Counted from the stretch's first letter, positions 45,447 to 54,895 are shown. The stretch is 64,000 bases of DNA from Planctomicrobium piriforme (GCF_900113665.1 NZ_FOQD01000015.1:1-64000), one strand, 5' to 3'. Program-made: numbers and translations. The notes: generated by a model from the sequence alone, not told the origin.

Positions 45447-46322
45447 GTGAACGACGCCCTGAGCAAAGTCAACGTGCTGGTCGAAGCCCTGGAATGGATC
45501 CGGCGGTTTCGCGACCGGTATGTCGTCATCAAGCTCGGCGGCAGCGCGCTGGACGATCCCGATTCGGTAACGCGGTGCCTGGCCGATGTCGTCTTCATGG
45601 AAGCGGTCGGGATGCGGCCCATTGTCGTTCATGGAGGCGGCAAGGCCATCAGCCGCGCGATGGCCGAATCGGGAATCGAACCCCGCTTCGTCCAGGGGCG
45701 GCGGTATACCGATCCCCAGACCTTGAAAATCGCCACCCGGGTGCTGACGGAAGACCTCTGCGAATCGCTCGTCGATGAACTCTGTACGCTGGGGGGACGG
45801 GCCATTGGCCTCCATCTCGGAACACAAAACGTCCTGCTCGGTCGTCGATTGACTCTTCCCGACGAAAAAGGGAACCCGATCGATCTCGGCCGTGTCGGTG
45901 CGGTCCATGATATTCGCAAAGACATTCTGCAGGCGGTCTGCCGCGGCGGAGTCATTCCGGTGCTGCCGTCGATCGCCCTCGATGATCAGGGGGAAGCGCT
46001 CAACGTCAATGCCGACACCGCCGCTGCCGCGATCGCGAAACTGATGGGGGCCGAAAAGCTGGTCTTTTTAAGCGACGTCCCTGGCATCTTTCTCGATAAG
46101 AACGACCCTACCACCCTGGTGCCGCACCTCACCGTGCAGCGCTGCCGCGAACTCATCGCCGATGGCACGATTGCGGCCGGGATGGTCCCCAAGGTGGAAG
46201 CCGCACTTGAAGCACTGGATGTCGGAGTCGAGAAGATTCACATCATTGATGCCCGTATCCCGCATTCGCTGCTGCTCGAAATCTATTCCGACAAAGGGGT
46301 CGGAACAGAGATTGTCGCGTAG
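45447..46322 (+). CDS. argB: Acetylglutamate kinase
   Basis: 291 residues. GTG start at 45447 with GGAG 8 bases upstream. Phosphorylates N-acetyl-L-glutamate in arginine synthesis. Motifs: VVIKLGGSALDDP (ATP), PIVVHGGGKAISRAM (glutamate), GGVIPVLPSIALDDQG, VNADTAAAAIA and KLVFLSDVPGIF. Length and order are normal for an amino acid kinase; a C-terminal regulatory segment (GTEIVA end) is as in arginine-sensitive forms. It precedes argD in an operon. Confidence 0.95.
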   Translation: MNDALSKVNVLVEALEWIRRFRDRYVVIKLGGSALDDPDSVTRCLADVVFMEAVGMRPIVVHGGGKAISRAMAESGIEPRFVQGRRYTDPQTLKIATRVLTEDLCESLVDELCTLGGRAIGLHLGTQNVLLGRRLTLPDEKGNPIDLGRVGAVHDIRKDILQAVCRGGVIPVLPSIALDDQGEALNVNADTAAAAIAKLMGAEKLVFLSDVPGIFLDKNDPTTLVPHLTVQRCRELIADGTIAAGMVPKVEAALEALDVGVEKIHIIDARIPHSLLLEIYSDKGVGTEIVA

Positions 46323-46328
46323 CGGCAT

Positions 46329-46423
46329 GGTTGAAGGTTGATGGTTTAAGGTTGAACGACAAATTCGACCCTCAACCCTCAACTTTTGACCTTCAACCTT
46401 AAACCTTCAACCCTCAACCTTCA
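46329..46423. repeat. Inverted heptad repeat occupying the argB-argD spacer
   Basis: Left arm GGTTGAA GGTTGAT GGTTTAA GGTTGAA, then an 11-bp loop, then right arm ACCCTCA ACCCTCA ... ACCTTAA ACCTTCA ACCCTCA ACCTTCA. All units are 7 bp. The right arm's last A is the first base of the argD ATG, so the start codon and Shine-Dalgarno region are inside the repeat. Confidence 0.85.
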
Positions 46424-47616
46424 TGACCACCACCCGCAGCAGCGCTGACACGATTGCCCTGTTCGAGAAGTACGTTATCCCCAACTACCGGCGGTATCCG
46501 ATCAGCCTGGTGAAGGGGGAAGGGTCGCGCGTCTGGGATGCGGAGGGGAATCAATATCTCGATCTGTTCCCAGGCTGGGGCTGCAACATTCTCGGCTATT
46601 CACCGCAACGGGTGATCGACGCGGTGCGGGATCAGGTGGGACGACTGATTCACGTTCCGAACACCTGGCATACCGAGCCGCAGGGGGAATTCGCGGAGGC
46701 GCTTTGTACGCGCGGCTTCGGCAAGGCGTTCTTCTGCAACAGCGGGGCGGAAGCGATCGAAGGGGCGATCAAGCTGGCGCGGCTGCACACCCCCAAAGAG
46801 AAATACAAGATCCTCACGTTCTATAACGGGTTCCACGGGCGGACGTTTGCCGCGGTTACAGCCACGGCGCAGCCCAAGTATCACGAAGGCTTCGGCCCGC
46901 TGGTGCCAGGGTTCGAGTATGCGCCGCATAATGATCTCGAAGCGGTTCGCAAACTCGTCGATGACGAAACCGCCGCGATCCTGATCGAGCCGGTCCAGGG
47001 TGAAGGGGGCGTCAACGTGCCTGCCCCCGGTTTCCTCGCCGGCCTGCGCGAGATCTGTGACGAACGGAACATGCTGCTCATCTTCGATGAAGTGCAGACC
47101 GGCATGGGCCGTACCGGGAACTGGTTCGGCTACCAGACCTTCGGCGTGCAGCCCGACATCATGACGATGGCCAAGGGAATTGCGGCCGGGGTCGCCTGCG
47201 GCGCGTTCATCTGCCGCGACGAAATCGCCCCCAGCCTGCGGCCCGGGATTCACGCCAGCACCTTCGGCGGCAACCCGCTGGCGATGACGGCCGGACTGGC
47301 GACCGTGCAGACGATCGAAGAAGAAGGGCTGCTGGAACACTGCCTGGCGATGTCTGCCCGTTTCCAGAAGTACTTCGAACAGTTGCAGTCCGAACTGCCG
47401 ATCATCCGTCAGGTACGGGTCTGCGGCATGATGATCGGGATCGATCTGGCCATCGACGCCGTGCCCGCCGTGAAGAAGTGTCTGGACCGCGGACTGCTCA
47501 TCAACGCCACGCACGACACCGTGGTGCGACTGCTCCCTGCACTCAACGTGACTGAAGAAGACGTCGACCAGGGCTGTGAAACGCTGGGGAGCGTGCTCCG
47601 GGAAATGGCGGAGTAA
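46423..47616 (+). CDS. argD: Acetylornithine aminotransferase
   Basis: 397 residues, PLP-dependent class III aminotransferase; converts N-acetylglutamate semialdehyde to N2-acetylornithine. The PLP lysine is Lys251 (TMAKGIAAGV). Other marks: NSGAEAIEGAIKLAR, FYNGFHGRTFAAVTATAQPKY, LIFDEVQTGMGRTG. The start ATG at 46423 fits the family N-terminus but has no Shine-Dalgarno; the preceding spacer is the palindromic repeat. Co-transcribed with argB. Confidence 0.93.
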   Translation: MTTTRSSADTIALFEKYVIPNYRRYPISLVKGEGSRVWDAEGNQYLDLFPGWGCNILGYSPQRVIDAVRDQVGRLIHVPNTWHTEPQGEFAEALCTRGFGKAFFCNSGAEAIEGAIKLARLHTPKEKYKILTFYNGFHGRTFAAVTATAQPKYHEGFGPLVPGFEYAPHNDLEAVRKLVDDETAAILIEPVQGEGGVNVPAPGFLAGLREICDERNMLLIFDEVQTGMGRTGNWFGYQTFGVQPDIMTMAKGIAAGVACGAFICRDEIAPSLRPGIHASTFGGNPLAMTAGLATVQTIEEEGLLEHCLAMSARFQKYFEQLQSELPIIRQVRVCGMMIGIDLAIDAVPAVKKCLDRGLLINATHDTVVRLLPALNVTEEDVDQGCETLGSVLREMAE

Positions 47617-47621
47617 AAAGT

Positions 47622-47752
47622 CCAAATCTCAAGCACCAAAAATCAAACAAATTCCAATGACCAAAACTCCAATGGCCAGAAACGGGCTGCTCGTTTTGGT
47701 CATTGAGATTTTGAGTTTGTTTGTCATTTGGATTTTGGATCTTGGAATTTCC
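47622..47752. repeat. Inverted repeat of CAAATTCC/AATGGCC-like units
   Basis: GTCCAAATCTCAAGCACC...AACAAATTCCAATGACC (47622 on) pairs with GGTCATTGAGATTTTGAGTTTGTTTGTCATTTGGA (to 47752). A loose 7-8-bp rhythm and relatives of the AATCCGAAGCACGAAAT family. Lies 3-prime of argD. Confidence 0.65.
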
Positions 47753-48079
47753 CAAGCTGCTGACTCGCCGTGCAACCGCTTCCATCCTGCGGATCGTGAC
47801 ATCCGCTACGACCGATTCGCCTCTGGCGGACCGTGGTGCTTCCGCATTGCGCCCCAGTCTAACGGTCTTCTGACGGCCAGATAACAACGCCGTCGCGCCC
47901 GGTGTTGCGTTCGGCAGCAGCCTTGATGCAACCGGCATCATCGGATGCGTTTTCTCACCGTCGACGTTGAAATTTGTCATCACGCCCTGCGCACACCGCC
48001 TAGGTTTTCATAACCAACCTCCCAGGCCTGACTGAGCGCATCATGCTGGCCGCATTGTTCCGCACCGAAGCTATCTCCC
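47753..48079. other. Intergenic region upstream of the Amt-kinase fusion
   Basis: About 330 bp with no supported gene, no heptad repeat and no clear promoter. It should contain the promoter for the Amt-kinase gene; I see no sigma-54-type site. Confidence 0.4.
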
Positions 48080-51000
48080 ATGCCGCTGTCTGCAGAACTG
48101 GCCAACATCACATGGATGTTATTGACGGCTGCGCTCGTCATGTTGATGCAGGGGGGCTTCTGCTGTCTGGAAAGCGGACTCTCCCGCGCCAAGAACAGCA
48201 TTAACGTTGCGATCAAGAACCTGTCCGACTTCTGCGTCTCGTCGCTGCTGTTCTGGATGTGCGGCTTCGGGATGATGTTCGGGGCCGACAAATGGGGCCT
48301 CATCGGCACCGATTCCTTCCAACTGACCGGAACGGAATCCCCCTGGCTGCTGGCGTTCTTCCTGTTTCAACTCGTCTTCTGCGGCACCTCAACCACCATC
48401 GTCTCCGGGGCGGTCGCGGAGCGAATGAAATTCTCGACCTACCTGATCGTGAGCGCCCTGATCTCGGGGATCATCTACCCCGTGTTCGGTCACTGGGCCT
48501 GGGGGGGACTGGTCCCCGGCAGCGGCAAAGGCTGGCTGGCAGAACGGGGCTTCATCGACTTCGCAGGCTCGTCGGTCGTGCATTCCGTCGGCGGCTGGGT
48601 GGCGCTGACAAGCATCATCATGATCGGCCCCCGTCTGGGACGCTTCGAACACGGCTTCAAGAAAATTCACGGCCACAACTATCCGATGGCCGTGCTGGGA
48701 ACCATGCTGTTGTGGTTCGGCTGGTTTGGCTTTAACGGCGGCAGCACGCTCGTCATCGACGGCTCGATTCCGCTGATTCTGGTGAACACGAATCTCGCGG
48801 CGGGCGCCGGCGGGCTGGCGGCCTTACTGTTCTCCTGGCCCATCAAAAAGCGGGCCGACGTCGGCGACATTATGAACGGCGTGATCGCCGGCCTGGTGGG
48901 GATCACCGCCTCGTGCCATATCATGACTCCGGCCACGGCAATTTTGATTGGCGTGATTTCGGCGGCGGTCTTTCTGCTCGGAACAGAGCTGCTCGAACGC
49001 CTCAAAATCGACGACGTCATCGGCGCTGTTCCGGTCCACGCGATGTGCGGAGTCTGGGGCACGCTGGCCGTCGCCCTGCTGGCAAACTCTGAAAGATTCG
49101 GCAGCGGCAATTCGAACTGGGAACAGTTTCAAGTCCAGTTGCTGGGAGTTTCCGTCTGCTGCCTGTGGTGCTGTAGCGCAACGGTGGCCTTGCTGAGCAT
49201 TGTATCGATCACCGTCGGACTGCGGGTCTCGCCTGAAGCCGAACGCCAGGGGCTCAACATCTCCGAACATGGCGCCAGCACGGAACTCACCGACCTGTTG
49301 CAGGACATGCGTCATCAGAGCGTTCACGCCGACTTCTCGCTGCCTGTCGCTGTCGAGCCGCACACGGAAGTCGGCCAGATCGCTTCCGAATACAACAAGG
49401 TGCTGCACAAGGTCGTCGGCGAAATCGAACAGCGGGAAGGTCTCGTCAGCCAACTCAAAATGGCTGAAGAGAAATTCCGCTCGATGTTCGAGAATGCGAC
49501 CGAGGGGATCTTCCGCTTCGCCCCGAACGGCCGCTTCCTCGACGCCAATCCCGCGATGGCTCAAATCCTGGGTTATCCGGATCCAACTACGTTGATCTCG
49601 GAAGTGGCAGACATCCGCCGACAACTGTATGTCGACGTCCACGCCCGCTACCGGATGATGGAAGTCCTCTCGGCACACGGCAAGATCATCAATTTCGAAA
49701 CGTCGCTCTATCGCCGCGACGGCTCGACGATCGATGTCAGCCTGAACGCCCGCCTGGTCACAGGCATGACCGGCAGCTACGAATACATCGAGGGAAGCGT
49801 CACCGACATGACGCAGCGGCGTCAGGCCGAACTGTTCCGCCGCGAGAAAGAAGCCGCGGAATCCGCCAGCCGCGCCAAGAGCTCCTTCCTGGCCACGATG
49901 AGCCACGAAATCCGCACGCCCCTCAACGGCGTGATCGGCATGCTCGAACTGCTCTCGAATTCGGATCTGTCCGACAAGCAGAACCGCTACACCACGATTG
50001 CCAAATCCTCCGCCCAGTCGCTGCTGAGCCTGATTAACGACATTCTCGACTTCTCCAAGATCGAAGCCGGGAAGTTCGAACTGCATCAGTCCGAATTCGA
50101 CCTGCTGGGACTGCTGGAAGAAGTAACCGACATGTTCGGGCATCGCTCCGAGCAGAAAGGTCTCGAACTCAGTTGCATGATCCTTCCGGAAGTGCCTGCC
50201 CGAGTCATCGGCGACCCGGAGCGAATTCGCCAGATTCTCGTCAACCTGCTGGGGAACGCGCTGAAGTTCACCGAACATGGCGAGGTCCGTCTGCGGGCGA
50301 AAGTCATCGGACAAAACGGCGGCAAGCAAGTCGTGCGAATTGAAGTGGAAGACACCGGCGTCGGCATCCCGACCGATGTTCAGGCACGCCTGTTCCAGGT
50401 GTTCGAACAAGCCGACTCTTCCACGACGCGCAAATACGGCGGCACGGGCCTGGGCCTGGCGATCTGCCGTCAGTTGATCGAATTGATGAACGGCACGATC
50501 GGCGTCTCCAGCAAGATGGGCGAAGGCTCGCTGTTCTGGTGCGAACTTCCCTTCGAAGTGGTGCCGTCCATATCGGCCCGCCGGGTCGGAGACGTGAAGA
50601 TTCAGGGGCTGCGGATTCTGGCGGTCGACGACAATCATGTGAACCTGCAGATCCTCGAAACTCAGCTCACCGCCTGGCAGGCGCATGTCACCACCGCGCT
50701 CAACGCCAAACAGGCAATGGCACTGCTGGAAGCCCACGCGGGCACGCCGGCGGCCTTTGATCTGGTGATCCTCGATTTCCAGATGCCTGAGACGGACGGA
50801 CTCGCCCTCGCCAAAAACATCCACGCCGAAACGGTTCTCAGCGGCATCCCTCTGATCATGCTGACCTCGTCCGATGCTCCGGCCACCTCGCAGGATCTCA
50901 AAGACCTGGGAATTCGCGCCTGCTGCAACAAACCGATCCTGCAGTCGCGGCTGTTTGACGTGTTGATGACGACTCTGCACGGGTCGGAATACATCACCAC

Positions 51001-51889
51001 CGCCCGTCAGAAGCGGATCGAGCAGGATGCCACGCAGCCCGAACCAGTTCAGGGACAGGCGCGACGGGTACTGATCGCCGATGACAACGAAATCAATCAG
51101 ATGGTCACGCAGGAGATCGTGGAACGGGTGGGATACCGTTGCCGCATCGCCAACAACGGGGCCGAAGCGATCGAACTGCTGAAGAAACGTCACTTCGACA
51201 TCGTGCTGATGGACTGCCAGATGCCCGTCATGGACGGCTTCACGGCGACTAAAGAAATTCGCCGCATGCAGACGGGGAAAGAACTGCCGACCACTCTGCC
51301 GCCTCGAATTCCGATTATCGCCCTCACCGCGAACGCCGTCATGGGAGACCGCGAACGCTGCCTGGCAGCGGGTATGACCGATTACGTCACCAAGCCGGTC
51401 GACCCCCAACGGCTGCTCGACGTCATTGCCAAGCACTTGCCGGCCGCTTGCGAACGAATCGAAGAGGACGAACCGGTCGTCGAGACCATCATCGAGCAGC
51501 CGGCAAAAGCGACAGTGCCGGTCGCCGCTGAATCCGAAACGCCGGAGGTTCCGCCGCTCGACTGGAAGGCGCTGCAAGACCGCTGCGCCGGCGACAGCGC
51601 CTTTGCCCGGCGGATCATCGAGAAATTCCGAACACGGGTGCAGGATGACCTCGCTCGCATCGGCACCGCCTGCGAACGGGGCGACCTGGAAGAATCACGA
51701 CGACTGGCCCATTCGCTGAAAGGGTCCGCATCGAGCGTCGCGGCCATGAAGGTTGCGGAAACCGCGGCCGCCATTGAAGTCGCCGCAAAAGCCGCACACG
51801 CGGAAGAGTTGAGCACGCAGTTTTTCCAGTTGAAAGACCGGATCAACGAGTGCCTGGATTTCATCGAACAGCATACGGCCAAAATCTGA
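48080..51889 (+). CDS. Ammonium transporter fused to hybrid histidine kinase (Amt-PAS-HK-REC-REC-Hpt)
   Basis: 1269 residues. Residues 1-385 are an Amt/Mep/Rh channel, about 11 membrane helices. The key transport residues are kept: Asp160 and His168 (DFAGSSVVH), His320 of the twin-His pair (PVHAMCGVWG), Phe100 gate region and the GWFGFNGGS helix. Then a HAMP-like linker (about 400-455), PAS (about 463-585), HisKA with His609 (MSHEIRTPLNG), HATPase about 710-825, receiver 1 (Asp899), receiver 2 (Asp1045) and an Hpt domain (His1211). This gives a complete phosphorelay on one chain. Ks-Amt5 of Kuenenia is the known precedent for an Amt domain that senses ammonium. The HD-GYP response regulator is 58 bp downstream. 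Confidence 0.93.
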   Translation: MPLSAELANITWMLLTAALVMLMQGGFCCLESGLSRAKNSINVAIKNLSDFCVSSLLFWMCGFGMMFGADKWGLIGTDSFQLTGTESPWLLAFFLFQLVFCGTSTTIVSGAVAERMKFSTYLIVSALISGIIYPVFGHWAWGGLVPGSGKGWLAERGFIDFAGSSVVHSVGGWVALTSIIMIGPRLGRFEHGFKKIHGHNYPMAVLGTMLLWFGWFGFNGGSTLVIDGSIPLILVNTNLAAGAGGLAALLFSWPIKKRADVGDIMNGVIAGLVGITASCHIMTPATAILIGVISAAVFLLGTELLERLKIDDVIGAVPVHAMCGVWGTLAVALLANSERFGSGNSNWEQFQVQLLGVSVCCLWCCSATVALLSIVSITVGLRVSPEAERQGLNISEHGASTELTDLLQDMRHQSVHADFSLPVAVEPHTEVGQIASEYNKVLHKVVGEIEQREGLVSQLKMAEEKFRSMFENATEGIFRFAPNGRFLDANPAMAQILGYPDPTTLISEVADIRRQLYVDVHARYRMMEVLSAHGKIINFETSLYRRDGSTIDVSLNARLVTGMTGSYEYIEGSVTDMTQRRQAELFRREKEAAESASRAKSSFLATMSHEIRTPLNGVIGMLELLSNSDLSDKQNRYTTIAKSSAQSLLSLINDILDFSKIEAGKFELHQSEFDLLGLLEEVTDMFGHRSEQKGLELSCMILPEVPARVIGDPERIRQILVNLLGNALKFTEHGEVRLRAKVIGQNGGKQVVRIEVEDTGVGIPTDVQARLFQVFEQADSSTTRKYGGTGLGLAICRQLIELMNGTIGVSSKMGEGSLFWCELPFEVVPSISARRVGDVKIQGLRILAVDDNHVNLQILETQLTAWQAHVTTALNAKQAMALLEAHAGTPAAFDLVILDFQMPETDGLALAKNIHAETVLSGIPLIMLTSSDAPATSQDLKDLGIRACCNKPILQSRLFDVLMTTLHGSEYITTARQKRIEQDATQPEPVQGQARRVLIADDNEINQMVTQEIVERVGYRCRIANNGAEAIELLKKRHFDIVLMDCQMPVMDGFTATKEIRRMQTGKELPTTLPPRIPIIALTANAVMGDRERCLAAGMTDYVTKPVDPQRLLDVIAKHLPAACERIEEDEPVVETIIEQPAKATVPVAAESETPEVPPLDWKALQDRCAGDSAFARRIIEKFRTRVQDDLARIGTACERGDLEESRRLAHSLKGSASSVAAMKVAETAAAIEVAAKAAHAEELSTQFFQLKDRINECLDFIEQHTAKI

Positions 51890-51947
51890 TCCTCCATCAA
51901 GACCAGACAACAACAGTGATAGTCGCGGAACAACCGGACGGGCAGCC

Positions 51948-52985
51948 ATGAAAATTCTTGTAGTCGATGACGACGAAATCATTCGCGACCTGTTGCAGCA
52001 CCTGCTGGAACAGGAAGGGTACGAGGTCTACCTGGCGAACGACGGCACCGAGGCCTTGCACATTCTCCAGAAGGAGAACTGCAACCTCGTCATTCTCGAC
52101 TGGGAGATGCCCGGCCTGTCGGGTCCGGAACTCTGCCGGGCGATTCGTCTCGGCGACTTTGGCGGCTACGTCTACCTGATGCTGCTGACCTCGAAAACCA
52201 CGACCGATGAGTTCGTCGAAGGGATGGCTTCCGGGGCCGACGAATTCGTGCGCAAGCCATTCAACGCCGCCGAACTCCGGATGCGCGTGGCGGCCGGCAT
52301 TCGCGTACTCTCGCTCGAAACCCGCGATGCCCTGATTTTCACATTGGCCAAACTCGCTGAATCCCGCGACGCCGACACCGGCATGCACCTCGAACGTGTG
52401 CAGCGCTATTCGCGAGCACTCGCACAATCGCTGTCAAAACACAGCAGCTACTCGCAACAGATTGACTTCGGCTACATCCGCAACCTGTTCCTCACCAGCG
52501 CACTGCACGATATCGGCAAGGTCGGCATTCCCGACAACATTCTGCTGAAGCCAGGACGGCTGACGCCGGAAGAGTTCGAGATGATGAAGCAGCACACGAT
52601 CATCGGTGCGGACACACTGCAGGAAGCGATGAATCATCATCCGCACGTCAAATACCTGCGTATGGCCTACAACATCGCGCTCTATCACCACGAGCGCTGG
52701 GACGGCTCAGGCTATCCGCGCAAGCTGGCCGGCAATGACATCCCCTTGTGCGCCCGCATCGTTTCCCTTGCCGACGTGTATGACGCTTTGACTTCGAAGC
52801 GGGTCTATAAAGACGCCTACACGCACGAAGAAGCCCGAAAAATCATTCTGGAGTCGTCCGGTACGCACTTCGACCCGGAAGTGGTCGAAGCGTTCCTCGA
52901 CTGCGAGCCGGCGTTCATCGAGATCAAGCAGCAGTTCAACGGCGACGGCACGCTCGAATTCGATCGACTGATGTGCCACGCTTGA
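51948..52985 (+). CDS. Response regulator with HD-GYP phosphodiesterase domain
   Basis: 345 residues. Receiver domain about 1-120 (Asp7, Asp8, phospho-acceptor Asp51, Lys in FVRKPF). HD-GYP domain about 145-335 with His187-Asp188 (LHDIGKVGIPD), HHERWDGSGYP (GYP at 255-257) and ADVYDALTSKRVYK. These are the metal ligands and signature of c-di-GMP phosphodiesterases. It starts 58 bp after the Amt-kinase gene, so it is very likely its output partner: phosphoryl transfer from the Hpt His1211 would control c-di-GMP breakdown, affecting motility, adhesion or stalk formation. Confidence 0.92.
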   Translation: MKILVVDDDEIIRDLLQHLLEQEGYEVYLANDGTEALHILQKENCNLVILDWEMPGLSGPELCRAIRLGDFGGYVYLMLLTSKTTTDEFVEGMASGADEFVRKPFNAAELRMRVAAGIRVLSLETRDALIFTLAKLAESRDADTGMHLERVQRYSRALAQSLSKHSSYSQQIDFGYIRNLFLTSALHDIGKVGIPDNILLKPGRLTPEEFEMMKQHTIIGADTLQEAMNHHPHVKYLRMAYNIALYHHERWDGSGYPRKLAGNDIPLCARIVSLADVYDALTSKRVYKDAYTHEEARKIILESSGTHFDPEVVEAFLDCEPAFIEIKQQFNGDGTLEFDRLMCHA

Positions 52986-53155
52986 GAGTCGAGGGTCCAG
53001 TGTCGAGAGTCCAGAGCCAGATCTCAGCAAATTCGAAATCCGAAGCACGAAATCCGAAACAAATTCCAAATCTCAATATCCAAATCCGAGTAGACATGGC
53101 TAGGTTTTGAATTCTGGAATTTGTTTCGTATTTCGAATTTCGTGCTTCGGATTTC
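52984..53155. repeat. Heptads plus inverted repeat, AATCCGAAGCACGAAAT family (copy D)
   Basis: GAGAGTCGAGGGTCCAGTGT (52984 on) starts a direct heptad stretch (TCGAGAG/TCCAGTG units). Then AAATTCGAAATCCGAAGCAC (about 53029) pairs with TTTCGAATTTCGTGCTTCGG (to 53155). Lies between convergent genes. Confidence 0.75.
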
Positions 53156-53187
53156 AACCAGTGAGCGTGCAACGACTCGACAGATCC

Positions 53188-54765
53188 CTAGGCGGCTCTT
53201 ACTTGTGCGGCTTTGCGGGGCAGGCGGAGCGTGAAGCGTGAGCCCTGGCCGGGGCCGTCGCTGTGGACTTCGAGAGTTCCGCCATGGTCGCTGACGATGC
53301 GATGGGTGATCGCCAGACCCAGGCCGGTCCCCTTCCCCACATCTTTCGTCGTGAAGAACGGCTCGAAGATGTGCGTCATCTGTTCTTTCGTCATGCCGCA
53401 GCCGTTGTCTTCGACGCAGATCTCCACCTGATCGGGAAACTCCCGCAGGCTGACGTCGACATAACCGCCCGGCGGTGTGGCATCGAGCGCGTTCGCCACC
53501 AGATTGAGCAGCACCTGTTTGATCTCTGGAGCATTCACCCAGGCATGCAGCGGGACCGTGCGGTCGACTGAAAGCTGCCGATCCTGATAGCGGCTCAGGT
53601 GCGCGACCATGTTGGCGACTTCCTGCACGATCGCGGTGATGTCGTATCGATTCCGCTCGTCCCCTTTGCCATAGGAGAAATCGAGCAGCTTCTTGGTGAT
53701 CTTCTCACAGCGCTCGGCCTCGGTCTGAATCAGGCCGAGATATTCGCGAATGTCGGAGCGATCCTCCTCGTTGACGCCAGCCAGCACGTCATCACTCAGC
53801 CGCATCTCCAGTCCGTATCCGGCGGTCATGATCACTGACAGCGGGTTGTTGATTTCGTGCGCGACGCCAGACGCCAGGAAGCCGGCGCCGGCGAGCCGTT
53901 CCGACAGCACCAGTTGCTTGCTCCGCTCTTCGATCTCTTTTTCTTTCGACTGCCGGTCTTCCTGAATGCGGCGGCTCATTTCATTGAACGCATCGGCCAG
54001 CTTGCCAATTTCGCACTGCGTATGGATCTGCAGACGATACCCGTAGTCTCCCGCCGCGAGCCGATGCACGCCCCGATAGAGTTGGCGAATCGGCATGAAG
54101 ATCAATCGGTAGCACCACAACATCAGCACCAGCAGCACCAGCACCGAAACCGCGCTCAGTCCCAGCACGAGACGGGACTGTTGCAGGTAATGCGACTTTG
54201 CTTCCCGCAGCCGCTCGCCCAAACGGTTCGCCGGGTCAGGCAGGCCGCGACTGACTTCAATTACATTCGCCGCCGTCTGCATGATGACCCGCATGCTGAT
54301 GTCGCGACGTTCCAGTTCACCCAGGCCCGGGATCGATTCTTCGATCGTCCGCAAACCTTTGTCCGCCGTCAGCAGCAGCATCCGATAGGGCACCTGCTCA
54401 TTCGGAGAATGCCGCAACTTTTCATCAAGCTGCTGCCAGGAGAGCGTGAAATCGTCGACGCGGTGTCGCACCTCTTTGAAAACTTCCGCAAAGTGCGCTC
54501 GCTGCCGCAATGCCGCCTGCTGCTGAATTTCGAGCGGCTGCTGTACACTGGGGAACTCATTCGAGAGCGGCGTGTACAACAGGCTCAACGTGGCGATGAG
54601 ATCAGCGCGGCGCGGCAGTTTACCGACGCTCAGTTCGAGATCACCGACCGTCCTCTGAAACGAATTGACGCCGACGAAGCTGCAGATGGTCGACAGCGCG
54701 ACCAGAATCACCACCAGTCCGAGACCGGAAATCAACTTCTGGCGAATCGAACGCGTGAACAGCAC
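53188..54765 (-). CDS. Membrane sensor histidine kinase
   Basis: 525 residues from the GTG at 54765 (AAGGGA upstream at 6-8 bases); the longer frame to 54837 lacks support. Two membrane helices (about 11-33 and about 205-230) enclose an extracytoplasmic sensor domain of about 170 residues rich in helices. A HAMP domain (MPIRQLYRGVHRLAAGDYGYRL) and coiled coil lead to HisKA with His303 (GVAHEINNPLS) and HATPase (NLVANALDAT, DNGCGM, GTGLGLAI). No receiver domain, so it needs a separate regulator. Convergent with the HD-GYP regulator; possibly related to the same circuit. Confidence 0.92.
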   Translation of the reverse strand: MLFTRSIRQKLISGLGLVVILVALSTICSFVGVNSFQRTVGDLELSVGKLPRRADLIATLSLLYTPLSNEFPSVQQPLEIQQQAALRQRAHFAEVFKEVRHRVDDFTLSWQQLDEKLRHSPNEQVPYRMLLLTADKGLRTIEESIPGLGELERRDISMRVIMQTAANVIEVSRGLPDPANRLGERLREAKSHYLQQSRLVLGLSAVSVLVLLVLMLWCYRLIFMPIRQLYRGVHRLAAGDYGYRLQIHTQCEIGKLADAFNEMSRRIQEDRQSKEKEIEERSKQLVLSERLAGAGFLASGVAHEINNPLSVIMTAGYGLEMRLSDDVLAGVNEEDRSDIREYLGLIQTEAERCEKITKKLLDFSYGKGDERNRYDITAIVQEVANMVAHLSRYQDRQLSVDRTVPLHAWVNAPEIKQVLLNLVANALDATPPGGYVDVSLREFPDQVEICVEDNGCGMTKEQMTHIFEPFFTTKDVGKGTGLGLAITHRIVSDHGGTLEVHSDGPGQGSRFTLRLPRKAAQVRAA

Positions 54766-54895
54766 GGCGAATCCCTTCCCACCCCGCAAAAGTTTTCGAC
54801 CGGAGCCGCAGCCCGCACGGTCAAATGACGCCTCCACTGCGTCGCGGGAAGTCTAACACCCCCGTCCCGACCGGAACAAGACCGGCAGGCGGGAG

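Noticed and set aside
47576..47884. Plus-strand open frame starting within the argD end and running through the repeat
   Set aside because: It overlaps argD in another frame and is kept open by the repeat; no plausible start.
48824..51577. A 917-codon open frame on the minus strand opposite the Amt-kinase gene
   Set aside because: It lies entirely antisense to a protein with intact, well-known domains, and its composition (His/Arg/Gln/Val-rich) is what GC-rich codon bias produces in the opposite frame.
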